Assembly: GCA_009701305.1 (NCBI GenBank)
Contig: WLKK01000005.1
Span: forward strand, 1-35,213
Source: Actinomycetota bacterium
Lineage (GTDB): Bacteria; Actinomycetota; Actinomycetes; Nanopelagicales; Nanopelagicaceae
Direction: 5' to 3'
Length of the DNA: 35,213 nucleotides
Position 1 is the stretch's first letter; every line of letters begins with the position of its first letter. Of the stretch, positions 1 to 9,267 are shown piece after piece. Both the position numbers and the translations under genes were made by a program. The notes beneath the pieces were generated by a model, which was given only the letters and a program-made list of their open reading frames with translations, was not told the origin of the DNA and did not search any database.

Positions 1-224
1 TAACCGAGTGCATGTTCGGCTGAAGATAGCTCTGGGGCGGCGAGCATGAACTTGATCAACGCATCTTGGACCACTTCTTCGGCGCGATTGGTGTCCTTGA
101 GAATGCGAGTGGCGTGGGCACGAAGCTCAGCAGCATTTTTGGTGTAGAAAACACCAAAATCCGCAACACTCCACGAGGTGGGAGCGGCGGATGCCGTTGA
201 AACTTTCATACCTTTACGCGCCAT
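1..224 (-). CDS. ECF/sigma-70-like RNA polymerase sigma factor, N-terminal part (runs off left edge)
   Basis: Reverse-strand translation from ATG at 224: MARKGMKVSTASAAPTSWSVADFGVFYTKNAAELRAHATRILKDTNRAEEVVQDALIKFMLAAPELSSAEHALGY; the 'RAEEVVQDALIKF' segment resembles sigma region 2. Not in the ORF track because it is partial. Confidence 0.6.
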   Translation of the reverse strand, partial: MARKGMKVSTASAAPTSWSVADFGVFYTKNAAELRAHATRILKDTNRAEEVVQDALIKFMLAAPELSSAEHALG

Positions 225-620
225 TTATTACTTACCCCTAGGTCTTGCTTTTATTACTCAGGCCACCGTCGCGGCCCTACAACCACTACTACGGATTGAT
301 CACAGCTTTGTAGCGCTCACCGGACAAATTACCCATATCGGACATATACTATGGGTCCTGCTGGAATCTTGCTGCATTTGCGCACAAAGCGCTTTGTTCT
401 TCAGGCGGATCGAACTCAAATAGGGCGCAATCACTTAGCTTCAAGAGATTGCTTGCGGGAAAGCCCACTATATATAGGTGTAATTCTATCTGTAAGCAAA
501 GAAATCTGCGGGAACTCTAAAGGGCGTGTTGAGAGTGAAAGCCCAGATCAGAGGCTTTTCATGAATATGTGCTGAGACTCACCGGAGATTCTCACGGGCG
601 TTATAGATATTTTTAAATGA

Positions 621-651
621 GTGGGCCCTCATGGGCTCGAACCGTCGATCC
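621..651 (-). pseudogene. tRNA-Lys 3' fragment (equivalent to nt 44-74 of the intact gene)
   Basis: gtgggccctcatgggctcgaaccgtcgatcc matches 7045-7075 at 28 of 31 positions; similarity stops abruptly at 652. Confidence 0.8.
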
Positions 652-1032
652 GGTTTTCGATTTTAGGTGAGGACCGGGGAAATGCATTCGGCCATGTCCC
701 GAGACTTCCAGAGATTTGGAACTGAACCTGACAATGCTGCAAGAGAGAAATATCAAGAGTTCGGTGGGGTGGTTTGGGATTCTGCATCCTCTGCTCTTAA
801 AACTGGATTAACATGTTACCTGGTCACAATGTTCCACGTAAATGAGCATCTTTATGAACCGTTTGAAGAATTGGATTTACTTCAACCGACTAGTTTGTCG
901 CCGAGATACATAAAGAGAATCAGATTTGAGAGTATTTTTGTGCGGTCTTTCTGGTGAGTCAACTATTTCGCCATCCTGGCGGCTTTCAGTGCGTATGATT
1001 ACTCTTACATTAAAGAAAGAGACTTCAGCTTC

Positions 1033-1887
1033 ATGAATCCAAATTTCGATATCTTCATTATTGCCGAGGCGGGTATAAACCATAATGGTGATATTGCTCT
1101 AGCCAAAAGACTCATGGACATAGCAAAGTCTGCAGGATGCGACGCAGTAAAATTTCAAAAACGTGCGCCCGAGATTTGTGTTCCCAAAGCAATGCGAAAC
1201 GTCATGCGTGAAACGCCTTGGGGAGACATGACCTACTTTGATTACAAGAAAAGAATTGAATTTGGGTCTGATGAGTATGATGAAATTGATCGTTACGCAA
1301 AGGAAATAGGAATTGCCTGGTCCGCTTCTGCTTGGGACTTACCAAGTTTGGATTTCCTTGAAAAGTATGAGATTCCTTTTCATAAAGTTGCCTCTGCCTT
1401 AGCGACCAATATCCCGTTTCTCAAGGCAGTAGCAAAAATAGGGAAACTGACATACGCATCCACTGGAATGTGTACTTGGATGGACATCGACACTATCGTC
1501 AGAATATTTGCTGAAGCACAATGCCCGATGGTCCTTATGCACACGATTTCTACTTATCCAGCGGATGAATCACAACTAAATTTAAGAATGATCCAAACCC
1601 TGGCGGAACGATATGGACTCCCAGTCGGCTACAGCGGCCATGAGGCTTCAATTTCACCTTCAATTACAGCTGCCGCATTGGGTGCAGTGGCGGTGGAACG
1701 TCATATAACTATTGACCGCACTATGTGGGGTACTGACCATTCCGCTTCACTTGAACCGGCTGGCCTCACTAATTTAGTTGGAGCTCTCCGTAAAGTTGCT
1801 GGTTCTTTAGGTGACGGGGAACGTAAAGTTGTGCCTGGTGAAGCATCAGTGGCAAAGAAGATGCGTTACTGGGAAACCGATGAGTGA
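1033..1887 (+). CDS. NeuB-family (N-acetylneuraminate/nonulosonate) synthase, TIM-barrel domain only
   Basis: FIIAEAGINHNGDIALAKRLMDIAKSAGCDAVKFQKR and STGMCTW...MHTISTYPA...GYSGHE...ERHITIDRTMWGTDHSASLEP are NeuB motifs; the 284 aa length leaves no room for the usual C-terminal SAF domain. Confidence 0.88.
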   Translation: MNPNFDIFIIAEAGINHNGDIALAKRLMDIAKSAGCDAVKFQKRAPEICVPKAMRNVMRETPWGDMTYFDYKKRIEFGSDEYDEIDRYAKEIGIAWSASAWDLPSLDFLEKYEIPFHKVASALATNIPFLKAVAKIGKLTYASTGMCTWMDIDTIVRIFAEAQCPMVLMHTISTYPADESQLNLRMIQTLAERYGLPVGYSGHEASISPSITAAALGAVAVERHITIDRTMWGTDHSASLEPAGLTNLVGALRKVAGSLGDGERKVVPGEASVAKKMRYWETDE

Positions 1888-2647
1888 GATACCAGTAGCA
1901 CTGGTTACAGTTCGCACTTCAAGTGGAAGGCTTCCGAACAAATGTTTTCTCCCTCTAGGAGGAATATCAGTGCTGGAGCATGTAATTCGTCGTGTTCAAA
2001 CTGGTGAATTACATCCAATAGTGTGCACCAGTGTTGAGGCTAGCGATGACCTGATAGAAAATTTAGCCACTCGCCTAGGTGTCGAAGTTTTTCGCGGAGA
2101 CCTTGAAAACAAGCTGAATCGGTGGAAGGCCTGCATGCAGGAATTTGGCTTAGATACTGCACACATAGTTGATGCAGATGACCCATATTTTGACCCAGTT
2201 GAAATACATGAGAGCTTTGAGCTACTCACTAAGACGCCTTTGGATTTAGTACTTACATCGGCAAGATCAGATTCGGGATTCGCTAGCGTGGGTACTTCGA
2301 TTAGGTTTAGATTTATCGAAGAGCTTGTAAATCGCGCAACTCAACTTAGGGGAGACAATTTTGATGTTATTCCATGGGATCTACTACTTCGATCGGACGA
2401 CTGCATGACTTCTATGCCGGATAAGAATTTAGGGATACCTGCTGATGTTGAACTCCGCCTTACTCTTGATTATCCAGAAGATTATGAAATGCTGACCGTC
2501 CTTGGCAATACATTTGAATATGATGTCCCAAGGTTTAGCATCGAAAAGCATCTTTTAGCCAATCCTGAATTGACGAAGTCAAATTTGTTTAGAAATGAGG
2601 ATTTCCTTAAAAATAAACAAGATTTTAAAAGAACTCAGTTCCAGTAG
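1880..2647 (+). CDS. CMP-sugar cytidylyltransferase-like protein (SpsF/NeuA type nucleotidyltransferase)
   Basis: PVALVTVRTSSGRLPNKCFLPLGGISVLEHVIRRV with a VDADDPYFDP motif; ATG at 1880 overlaps the neuB-like stop. Confidence 0.75.
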   Translation: MSEIPVALVTVRTSSGRLPNKCFLPLGGISVLEHVIRRVQTGELHPIVCTSVEASDDLIENLATRLGVEVFRGDLENKLNRWKACMQEFGLDTAHIVDADDPYFDPVEIHESFELLTKTPLDLVLTSARSDSGFASVGTSIRFRFIEELVNRATQLRGDNFDVIPWDLLLRSDDCMTSMPDKNLGIPADVELRLTLDYPEDYEMLTVLGNTFEYDVPRFSIEKHLLANPELTKSNLFRNEDFLKNKQDFKRTQFQ

Positions 2648-2681
2648 AATGTCAGAAATTAGGGATATGGAAGTGTGAGTT

Positions 2682-3866
2682 ATGCACCCAAATAAGTATT
2701 CAGATGCTGCAAGAACTAAGGCCATGGAGGCGTTATTTTCTGAAGTAAATAATGACGATGGCCTGGACTGGCCGAGTTCATTTGAGGAGCGCTTCCTAAC
2801 TGTATCAAAGCAAAAATATGCCGTGGCGGTAAATTCCGGCACATCTGGACTTCATGTTGCTCTCATGGCCCTTGGTGTTGGACCCGGGGATGAAGTAATA
2901 TCACCGGCTCTTACGGTCATCATGGACACATTCGCGACCCTATATGTTGGTGCTACTCCAGTTTTTGCTGATGTCCTTCAGGATACATGGAACATCGACC
3001 CCGCCTCCGTTGAAGCGCTTATCACGCCACGAACGAAGGCGATAATTTCAGTTTCTTGGTTTGGGCTACCAGCAGATCTCGTAAGCTTACGGAGGATAGC
3101 TGATAAATATGGCATTGCTCTGATTGATGATTCAGCTGAAACTATCTTGGTGGGAGATTATCAACCGAATAAAGCTTCCGCGCCTGATATACGAGTTTTT
3201 AGTTTTGAATCGAAGAAGCATCTGTCAACTGGCGGTGAAGGAGGTATGGTCACTACCGATAGCGCTGACTTAGCAAAAAGGATTAGGCAAGCTGGTGGCC
3301 TAGGTTATAGGCATTTATCTGCGATGAAAGGCCGTACAAGTCTCGCCGCAAGAACCTTTCAAAGTCCCGAATATATGCGGTTTGATGCTATTGGTTTTAA
3401 TTACCGTATGACTCCAGTAACTGCTGCAATCGGTATTGGTCAGCTAGAGGATCTCCCTGAGAAACTTCAAGCAAGATTGGATTGTTCTACTGCCTTTTCA
3501 AATGCGATTACTGGTTGTAGTTGGCTTATCCCTCAATCGACACCGGAGGGACTTGTTCACAGTTACTACTCGTTCGGAATTCTTTACGATGGGGAAGCAC
3601 AAAAAGGGGTGACGTGGCAGGAGTTCTATGATCGATATGCTGAAAAGGGCGGAGATGGATACTATGCCAACTGCTCAAATCCATATCTGGAGCCTGTTTT
3701 CAAGGGAAAACACTTTGGAGTGCAGAAATGTGAGTTCGGCTTGGCGCCAGTAGCTGAACTGCTTCAAAAGAACATCATGGCATTCAAGACTAACTATCTG
3801 GATATGGAACGTCTCGCAGAAAATGCAAAGATTTTAGGTGAACTCATCGACGAGATTGGAAGATGA
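2682..3866 (+). CDS. DegT/DnrJ/EryC1/StrS family PLP-dependent sugar aminotransferase
   Basis: NSGTSGLHVALMALGVGPGDEVISPALTVIMDTFATLYVGATPVFADV; catalytic-Lys region SFESKKHLSTGGEGGMVTT. Confidence 0.88.
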   Translation: MHPNKYSDAARTKAMEALFSEVNNDDGLDWPSSFEERFLTVSKQKYAVAVNSGTSGLHVALMALGVGPGDEVISPALTVIMDTFATLYVGATPVFADVLQDTWNIDPASVEALITPRTKAIISVSWFGLPADLVSLRRIADKYGIALIDDSAETILVGDYQPNKASAPDIRVFSFESKKHLSTGGEGGMVTTDSADLAKRIRQAGGLGYRHLSAMKGRTSLAARTFQSPEYMRFDAIGFNYRMTPVTAAIGIGQLEDLPEKLQARLDCSTAFSNAITGCSWLIPQSTPEGLVHSYYSFGILYDGEAQKGVTWQEFYDRYAEKGGDGYYANCSNPYLEPVFKGKHFGVQKCEFGLAPVAELLQKNIMAFKTNYLDMERLAENAKILGELIDEIGR

Positions 3867-4686
3867 CGTGAGTCAGAAGAGACTTCTAAATAAGGTAATT
3901 GTGATTACTGGGGGTGCGGGCCTGCTTGGGCAAGAGCATGCAAAAGCAGTTTTATCCGAAGGTGCAACTGCAATTCTCCTAGATATTGATTTTGATGGTT
4001 TAGTTCATGCCTCAATCGATTTGGTCGCCGAATACGGCACAAAAGTTGTTTTGCGTCAGTGCGATATAACAAATGATGAAGCAGTTTCAAAGATTTCCCT
4101 TGAAATAAATTCCTCCGTTGGGGTTCCATGCGGACTTGTTAATAATGCTGCAATAAATCCAAGTGTCGAAAAGAATACAGCGACCTTTAGCCGCGTGGAA
4201 TCCATTAACTACGAAGAATGGAAACTTCACTTAGACGTGGGGCTTTACGGCGCATTTCTTTGTTCTAAGGTTTTTGGCGCAGCAATGATTGAAAATGGGA
4301 TTTCTGGATCAATCGTAAATATTTCTAGTGATCATGGAATTATGGCGCCGAACCAAAGCCTTTACAGGGTATCTGGGAAACCAGATAGCGAACAACCAGT
4401 GAAGCCGGTTATGTACTCCGTAGTCAAACATGGACTCATTGGCCTAAGTCGGTACTTTGCCACTTATTGGGCTACGTCAGGCATTAGAACGAATTCTCTC
4501 TGTCCTGGTGGTGTCCTCAACGGTCAACCTGAGGAGTTTCTCCAGCGATTCAATCAACTTGTCCCTCTTGGTCGTCCCGCTAACCCTAATGAATACCATG
4601 GAGCACTATTATTTCTCCTCTCTGATGACTCAACATACATGACAGGCAGCACATTAGTTATAGACGGCGGCAGATCTATCTGGTAA
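3838..4686 (+). CDS. Short-chain dehydrogenase/reductase (likely start GTG at 3868)
   Basis: VIVITGGAGLLGQEHAKAV, LVNNAAINPS, YSVVKHGLIGLSRYFA, SLCPGG, GSTLVIDGG: complete SDR motif series. Confidence 0.88.
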   Translation: MNSSTRLEDDVSQKRLLNKVIVITGGAGLLGQEHAKAVLSEGATAILLDIDFDGLVHASIDLVAEYGTKVVLRQCDITNDEAVSKISLEINSSVGVPCGLVNNAAINPSVEKNTATFSRVESINYEEWKLHLDVGLYGAFLCSKVFGAAMIENGISGSIVNISSDHGIMAPNQSLYRVSGKPDSEQPVKPVMYSVVKHGLIGLSRYFATYWATSGIRTNSLCPGGVLNGQPEEFLQRFNQLVPLGRPANPNEYHGALLFLLSDDSTYMTGSTLVIDGGRSIW

Positions 4687-4700
4687 CCGAAGGATAAGGA

Positions 4701-5003
4701 ATGATTTATTGTTTTGATTTGGATGACACTCTCTGTTCTGGCACATCAATGAAATATGAAGAAGCCGAGCCTTTCATTGACCGAATCAATCGAGTCAATC
4801 AACTTTATGACACCGGACACACAATAAAAATCTTCACTGCCCGAGGAAGCGAAACCGGAATTGATTGGAGGCACGTCACAGAGGAGCAACTTTCGAATTG
4901 GGGTTTGCGATACCACATCCTCTTGCTTGGCAAACCGGCCGCCGACGTTTATGTTGATGACAAAGCATGTCATGAAAAAGACTTCGCTTGGCGCTTAGAT
5001 TAA
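4701..5003 (+). CDS. Small HAD-superfamily phosphatase (capsule-biosynthesis phosphatase type)
   Basis: CFDLDDTLC (DxDxT), KIFTARGSE, KPAADVYVDDKA; last gene of the + strand operon. Confidence 0.7.
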   Translation: MIYCFDLDDTLCSGTSMKYEEAEPFIDRINRVNQLYDTGHTIKIFTARGSETGIDWRHVTEEQLSNWGLRYHILLLGKPAADVYVDDKACHEKDFAWRLD

Positions 5004-5245
5004 AGAGCTTCTTGGGATGCATAGGTTTCTTTATTCTGAGTTATTCAAGAAATTCTTACATGACTACTATTCTTTAGTTGATCCAGGATATTAGGACTCA
5101 GCTAATATGAAAGGGTCAAACTAGTAAGAGGTAACCCTGAAGTGCGTGTTGCGAGTTCCACAGGGGTAAGTAAGTGCAACCCCCTAAATTTAAGAAGCAG
5201 TACCCGCCATGTCCAGCCATAAAATTTGGCTAGCGCGGTATCAAT

Positions 5246-6205
5246 TCAGATATATGTGAAAGGTATTGCTAATCTCTCTAGAAAAGGAATCTGATCCAAA
5301 AATTTTCTCCTAAATAAATCACGATCCTTAGGTGCGTGGACAATAAGCCTGTCTACTTCTGCAAAAGCTAATGAAGACGATGGGATGCTCACCGAATATT
5401 TCACTTGATGCGATTGCAAAAAAAATTCAGCCGGGATGTGCCTCTCGGACACGTCTTGGTGAAAGACGATCTGCTCTTTCTCCGGGAAATAATTCGAATA
5501 GTCATAAATATCATTTGGATGGTTCTTTAAAACAACTTCCAAATTTCTTTCTCTAGCAATATCTTTAACGCTTAAAAAAAAGTTCTTACTAAATTCTTCA
5601 TCAATTCTGTCATGTCTATAAGGCATCACTAATAAATAGTTTTTTTCAGTGTTATCTTTAAAAAAATTCACTAAGCCGCACTTTTTTTTATCATTTATAC
5701 CTCTAGTAATTTTCTTTAGTACTGGAATATTTAAATTAAAAGTATTGTGAATAGTTCTTGAATTTTTTTTATAACCCTCAATGTTGTATCCATAAAGCAA
5801 ATCTTCTTTAGCAAAATCTACTACCTGCCAAGAATTCCTTAATTGGTATTTAGTGTATGGAAAATTTATATAATTTTTAAATCCGAATCTGCAGTAATTA
5901 TCACTCCCATACATGATTAAAGTTTGCCCACTAGGGAAAAAATCCCTTTTCATATTTGACTCAATTATTTTTGATGGATTTGCTAAGTGCTCCTCATATT
6001 TAATAACTTCGAAATCAATCCCTAGAGCTTCAGCCACTTGTGAAGAGATTAAAGTAGTTTTATTAGCGTTACGATTGCTATCAATTAAGAAACGATCATT
6101 TTCAACAAATTGAACGAATTTAGCTCTTTTAAGATCTGCACCTAAAATACTGCTGCCAAGTATCAAAGATATCGGGTTAGTAAAATGTAATTCATTTGCA
6201 ATCAT
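5246..6205 (-). CDS. Putative sialyl/polysialyltransferase-like glycosyltransferase
   Basis: VVLKNHPND...IPAEFFLQSHQVKYSVSIPSSSLAFAEV resembles the KxHP / PxE / SxxSS pattern of sialyltransferase-type GTs; adjacent to the NeuB operon. Confidence 0.42.
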   Translation of the reverse strand: MIANELHFTNPISLILGSSILGADLKRAKFVQFVENDRFLIDSNRNANKTTLISSQVAEALGIDFEVIKYEEHLANPSKIIESNMKRDFFPSGQTLIMYGSDNYCRFGFKNYINFPYTKYQLRNSWQVVDFAKEDLLYGYNIEGYKKNSRTIHNTFNLNIPVLKKITRGINDKKKCGLVNFFKDNTEKNYLLVMPYRHDRIDEEFSKNFFLSVKDIARERNLEVVLKNHPNDIYDYSNYFPEKEQIVFHQDVSERHIPAEFFLQSHQVKYSVSIPSSSLAFAEVDRLIVHAPKDRDLFRRKFLDQIPFLERLAIPFTYI

Positions 6206-6888
6206 TTTTTTAAGTAAACATTTCCATTAGTGTTGGTACGACTAAGCCAAAACTCTTGGACTCCTTCAAGATTGACAATATTGGTAAAAGATGAAGACCA
6301 AGAGATTTTATTAAGATATTTCGAATTTCCTATTAGATTTGTTATATCTTGTCTTTCTATTTCATTTAATGCCCCTATTCCTACTGACGCCGCGTATGTT
6401 CTTTCCCATATCCTTTTGTTCAATCTAGCAAGAACTTTTGCATCAAACTCTTGCAAATCACTCTTAATTACAAAGTGATCATTAGTTGCGAGATATTTGT
6501 TGGAAAACTTTTCGGAATTTAACATTTGAGTTCTAATCTCAGTAATTTGATCACTGGGAACAACTCTTACTGAAAGACTTGTATTTCCCAATTCTCTTTT
6601 AAGATCTCTGATGCAAGATGAGAGAAAGTTACTTACATCTTTTTTCCATTCGCCTCTATGTCTGAATTCTTCATACATCATTTCATCTTTAGGCACTTCT
6701 ATCACGGTGCCTTTTGGTCCCAAGCTAGAAGAAGGATTCAAACTAATTAGCACATTTCTATTTTGTAATTCTACAAACTTTCGTGCAACTTTAATGTGAA
6801 AAAATGGGAGCAGTCTATTATTGATTAGAAATTTCCATTTTTTATAGATTCCTATGTGGAAAGATTTGAGTGGGGATAGAGTTATCAC
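6202..6888 (-). CDS. Hypothetical protein, family not recognised
   Basis: 228 aa ORF whose TGA stop overlaps the ATG of the 5246-6205 gene (ATGA), implying translational coupling. Confidence 0.6.
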   Translation of the reverse strand: MITLSPLKSFHIGIYKKWKFLINNRLLPFFHIKVARKFVELQNRNVLISLNPSSSLGPKGTVIEVPKDEMMYEEFRHRGEWKKDVSNFLSSCIRDLKRELGNTSLSVRVVPSDQITEIRTQMLNSEKFSNKYLATNDHFVIKSDLQEFDAKVLARLNKRIWERTYAASVGIGALNEIERQDITNLIGNSKYLNKISWSSSFTNIVNLEGVQEFWLSRTNTNGNVYLKK

Positions 6889-7045
6889 CGGAGGGTAAGA
6901 TTTTGATAAATCTAAAATAATTTCTCTCCCTTTGATAGAAGAATCGAATATAGGGTTTGATCTTATCTAATTTATATTGATAAATATTATGACCTTTTAA
7001 GTGACGTAAGGACCCTGAATTAAAATGCAATTTATCGAATGAAAG

Positions 7046-7118
7046 TGGGCCCTGACGGGCTCGAACCGTCGACCCACGGATTAAAAGTCCGTTGCTCTAC
7101 CGACTGAGCTAAAGGCCC
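7046..7118 (-). tRNA. tRNA-Lys (anticodon TTT)
   Basis: GGGCCTTTAGCTCAGTCGGTAGAGCAACGGACTTTTAATCCGTGGGTCGACGGTTCGAGCCCGTCAGGGCCCA folds into a full cloverleaf; acceptor GGGCCTT/AGGGCCC. Confidence 0.97.
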
Positions 7119-7185
7119 CAATTGTGCCCAAGAAATCTTAAAGATCCCTCGCGCGCTGGTGAAGTCTAGACCAGAAATCTCCCAC

Positions 7186-9252
7186 TCATTTCTTCTTGTA
7201 CCCAGTCGGGCATATAGGGTCTACGGCACTTACTTTCTTAGTTACAGCCCCTTTGCCGCATGAAATCGTCTTAGTCTCAGATTTAGCTGCTGTTGATTTC
7301 TTTGGCATTGAGTAGCCAGAATTATTTTTTAAGAAAGTGGCGATTTGGGGAATTGTCAACTCTGCCCCAACTACGGAGAAGTGATCATCATCTCCATACA
7401 ACCACCCTTTATCAGAGTATCTACTGCAAACTCCCTTTTTACAAAAAAGTGAATCAATACTTATGGTAGATATTAAATTGCTTCTTGCCCAGTTTGCTAA
7501 TAAGTCAGAAGCATTCTTATCCACTGTTTGCATTTTTGATTGCTGAAAACTCTTTGGTGGTTTATACGGAGACATAACTATTGGTCGCGCAATCATAAAA
7601 TCCTTCTCATCCGGGAAAATAGGATTATTCTCGATAAGTAATATGTTTGGAACTATCGATCGGAGAGTCGATAGGGCATCTCTTAAATCATCTTGAGATG
7701 AATCAGAATATACAAACTGAGAAACTATAATCGCGTACGGTTTATTCTCCTCAACCCATTTTTTCATCGAATTGTTAATATCAATACATTTGTCTAAAAC
7801 TTGCTCGGGAATACTTCGTTGAAACTGGACATGGCAACCGGCATGAGCCCAAGTTACGGCATTCCACTTCGTGCTCCGCGCAGCATCAACAACCGCCTGT
7901 GAAATATGAAGGGCATGTGAATCACCTATCAAAAGTATTGTCTTGGTAGCGCCTGTAGTTTTATAAACACATGGTGGACCCCATTGTAAATCCTTAACAC
8001 ATTTAGGATCTGATGGGGTTGCGTATGTCGGTTGCTGAATATTTCTATCTAGTCCCCAATATTGCGCTTTTTTGCCAATATCCATTGATATGAAAAGGAA
8101 TAAGGGAAGAACGAGGGTTAGAACTATGGCAGCCGAGATAGTTTTGAAACCACTGGCGATACTCCTGCCTCTGCCTCGAAATCTATTTTCTATTTTTGAA
8201 TAACTTAAAGCCCCAAGCAATATTGAGGCAACCACAGCTATTGCTGATTGAACTATGCGATTTTCACCCTTCCCGATTTGTGTCACGGGTGAGTATTTTG
8301 CAATACATAGCAAAGGCATGTGGACTAAGTAAATCGAGTACGACCGATCACCAACCCATTCAAGTTTCTTAATTAGAAAATCCGGAAGTACATCAAGAGA
8401 CTTAAATAAAATTAGAATCACTGCAAACAAACTAGCGAGTATTGAACTGACCTTAAGGTTCATGTGTAAGGGGCCGAATAGAATCATGACCACAGCAATT
8501 ACGGTCAGTAAATGAATACCTTTTGGGATATTAATTGCGCGATTTTGGTATCGATCTAACAAGAGGAATGCAAGGCCACCTGCGGTAAATTGCCAGATCC
8601 TATCAATCGGCGAATAGAAAGAAATTTGAGATGCGAGCTGAATTCCTGCCCGAGAATATATAGGTTCTAAGATTGCTGGAAATTGAAATGAAACAAAACT
8701 TATTGCTGAAATGCACCCAAGTACCAATGCTGTAGTTTTCTTAATTCTCCTGCGATTATGAAGAAAAAGCATCAAAACAACTGGCAGAAAGATATAGATT
8801 TGTTCTTCCACGGACAGTGACCAAGTATGAACAAGTGGATTTGGATTGGGCGAGAAATAGTCCCCTGAATATTTATAGGCACCGACATTGCCTGCAAGAA
8901 GTAGTGTTGCAATACCCTGTCTGTATACCCTCTGATGATCGGCAATTGGCCCAAGCAAAAAGATTGTTAACGCTGAAATAGTAAGCGTCACTGCTAAGGC
9001 GGGTGCTAGGCGATAGAAACGTGTCTTGTAAAAATATCTTAAATTAGATAAACGCCCCCCACCGTTGACTTGGTCAGTAAATATTCGCAAGATCAAAGGT
9101 GTGACTACGAAGCCAGAGATTACAAAAAATACATCCACCCCAAGATAGCCAAGTGGGAAGTAACTCTCGTTGGCATGGAATAGGACAACAGCCAGTACGG
9201 CTAGACCTCTAAGAACTTGGATGTCTCTGCGGTATTTTGTGTCACTGAACAT
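7186..9252 (-). CDS. OafA/YrhL-like acyltransferase 3 family protein with C-terminal SGNH domain and a Lys-rich tail tag
   Basis: YRRDIQVLRGLAVLAVVLFHANESYFPLGYLGVDVFFVISGFV (acyltransferase 3); TILLIGDSHALHIS and DDDHFS (SGNH); ends TISCGKGAVTKKVSAVDPICPTGYKKK. Confidence 0.92.
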   Translation of the reverse strand: MFSDTKYRRDIQVLRGLAVLAVVLFHANESYFPLGYLGVDVFFVISGFVVTPLILRIFTDQVNGGGRLSNLRYFYKTRFYRLAPALAVTLTISALTIFLLGPIADHQRVYRQGIATLLLAGNVGAYKYSGDYFSPNPNPLVHTWSLSVEEQIYIFLPVVLMLFLHNRRRIKKTTALVLGCISAISFVSFQFPAILEPIYSRAGIQLASQISFYSPIDRIWQFTAGGLAFLLLDRYQNRAINIPKGIHLLTVIAVVMILFGPLHMNLKVSSILASLFAVILILFKSLDVLPDFLIKKLEWVGDRSYSIYLVHMPLLCIAKYSPVTQIGKGENRIVQSAIAVVASILLGALSYSKIENRFRGRGRSIASGFKTISAAIVLTLVLPLFLFISMDIGKKAQYWGLDRNIQQPTYATPSDPKCVKDLQWGPPCVYKTTGATKTILLIGDSHALHISQAVVDAARSTKWNAVTWAHAGCHVQFQRSIPEQVLDKCIDINNSMKKWVEENKPYAIIVSQFVYSDSSQDDLRDALSTLRSIVPNILLIENNPIFPDEKDFMIARPIVMSPYKPPKSFQQSKMQTVDKNASDLLANWARSNLISTISIDSLFCKKGVCSRYSDKGWLYGDDDHFSVVGAELTIPQIATFLKNNSGYSMPKKSTAAKSETKTISCGKGAVTKKVSAVDPICPTGYKKK

Positions 9253-9257
9253 GAAAG

Positions 9258-9267
9258 CCCCCCCCCC
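9258..9267 (-). repeat. G10 homopolymer 5 nt upstream of the acyltransferase start codon
   Basis: catgaaagCCCCCCCCCCgcaaatc on the + strand; sits at the Shine-Dalgarno position of the minus-strand gene. Confidence 0.85.

Noticed and set aside
178-575. Two overlapping + strand ORFs at the left end
   Set aside because: The first is antisense to the sigma-factor 5' end and its promoter region; both have low-complexity, non-conserved-looking translations.
667-957. 96 aa ORF between the tRNA fragment and the NeuB operon
   Set aside because: No recognisable motif, no convincing ribosome-binding site, overlaps an antisense ORF; could be non-coding or a relic.
5004-5245. Possible small RNA or relic in the convergent intergenic region
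   Set aside because: No convincing extended secondary structure or coding similarity visible by eye.
5680-5780. A/T homopolymers (A8-A9) inside the sialyltransferase-like gene as phase-variation tracts
   Set aside because: A-runs are expected at this base composition and encode ordinary Lys stretches; only the G-runs stand out.
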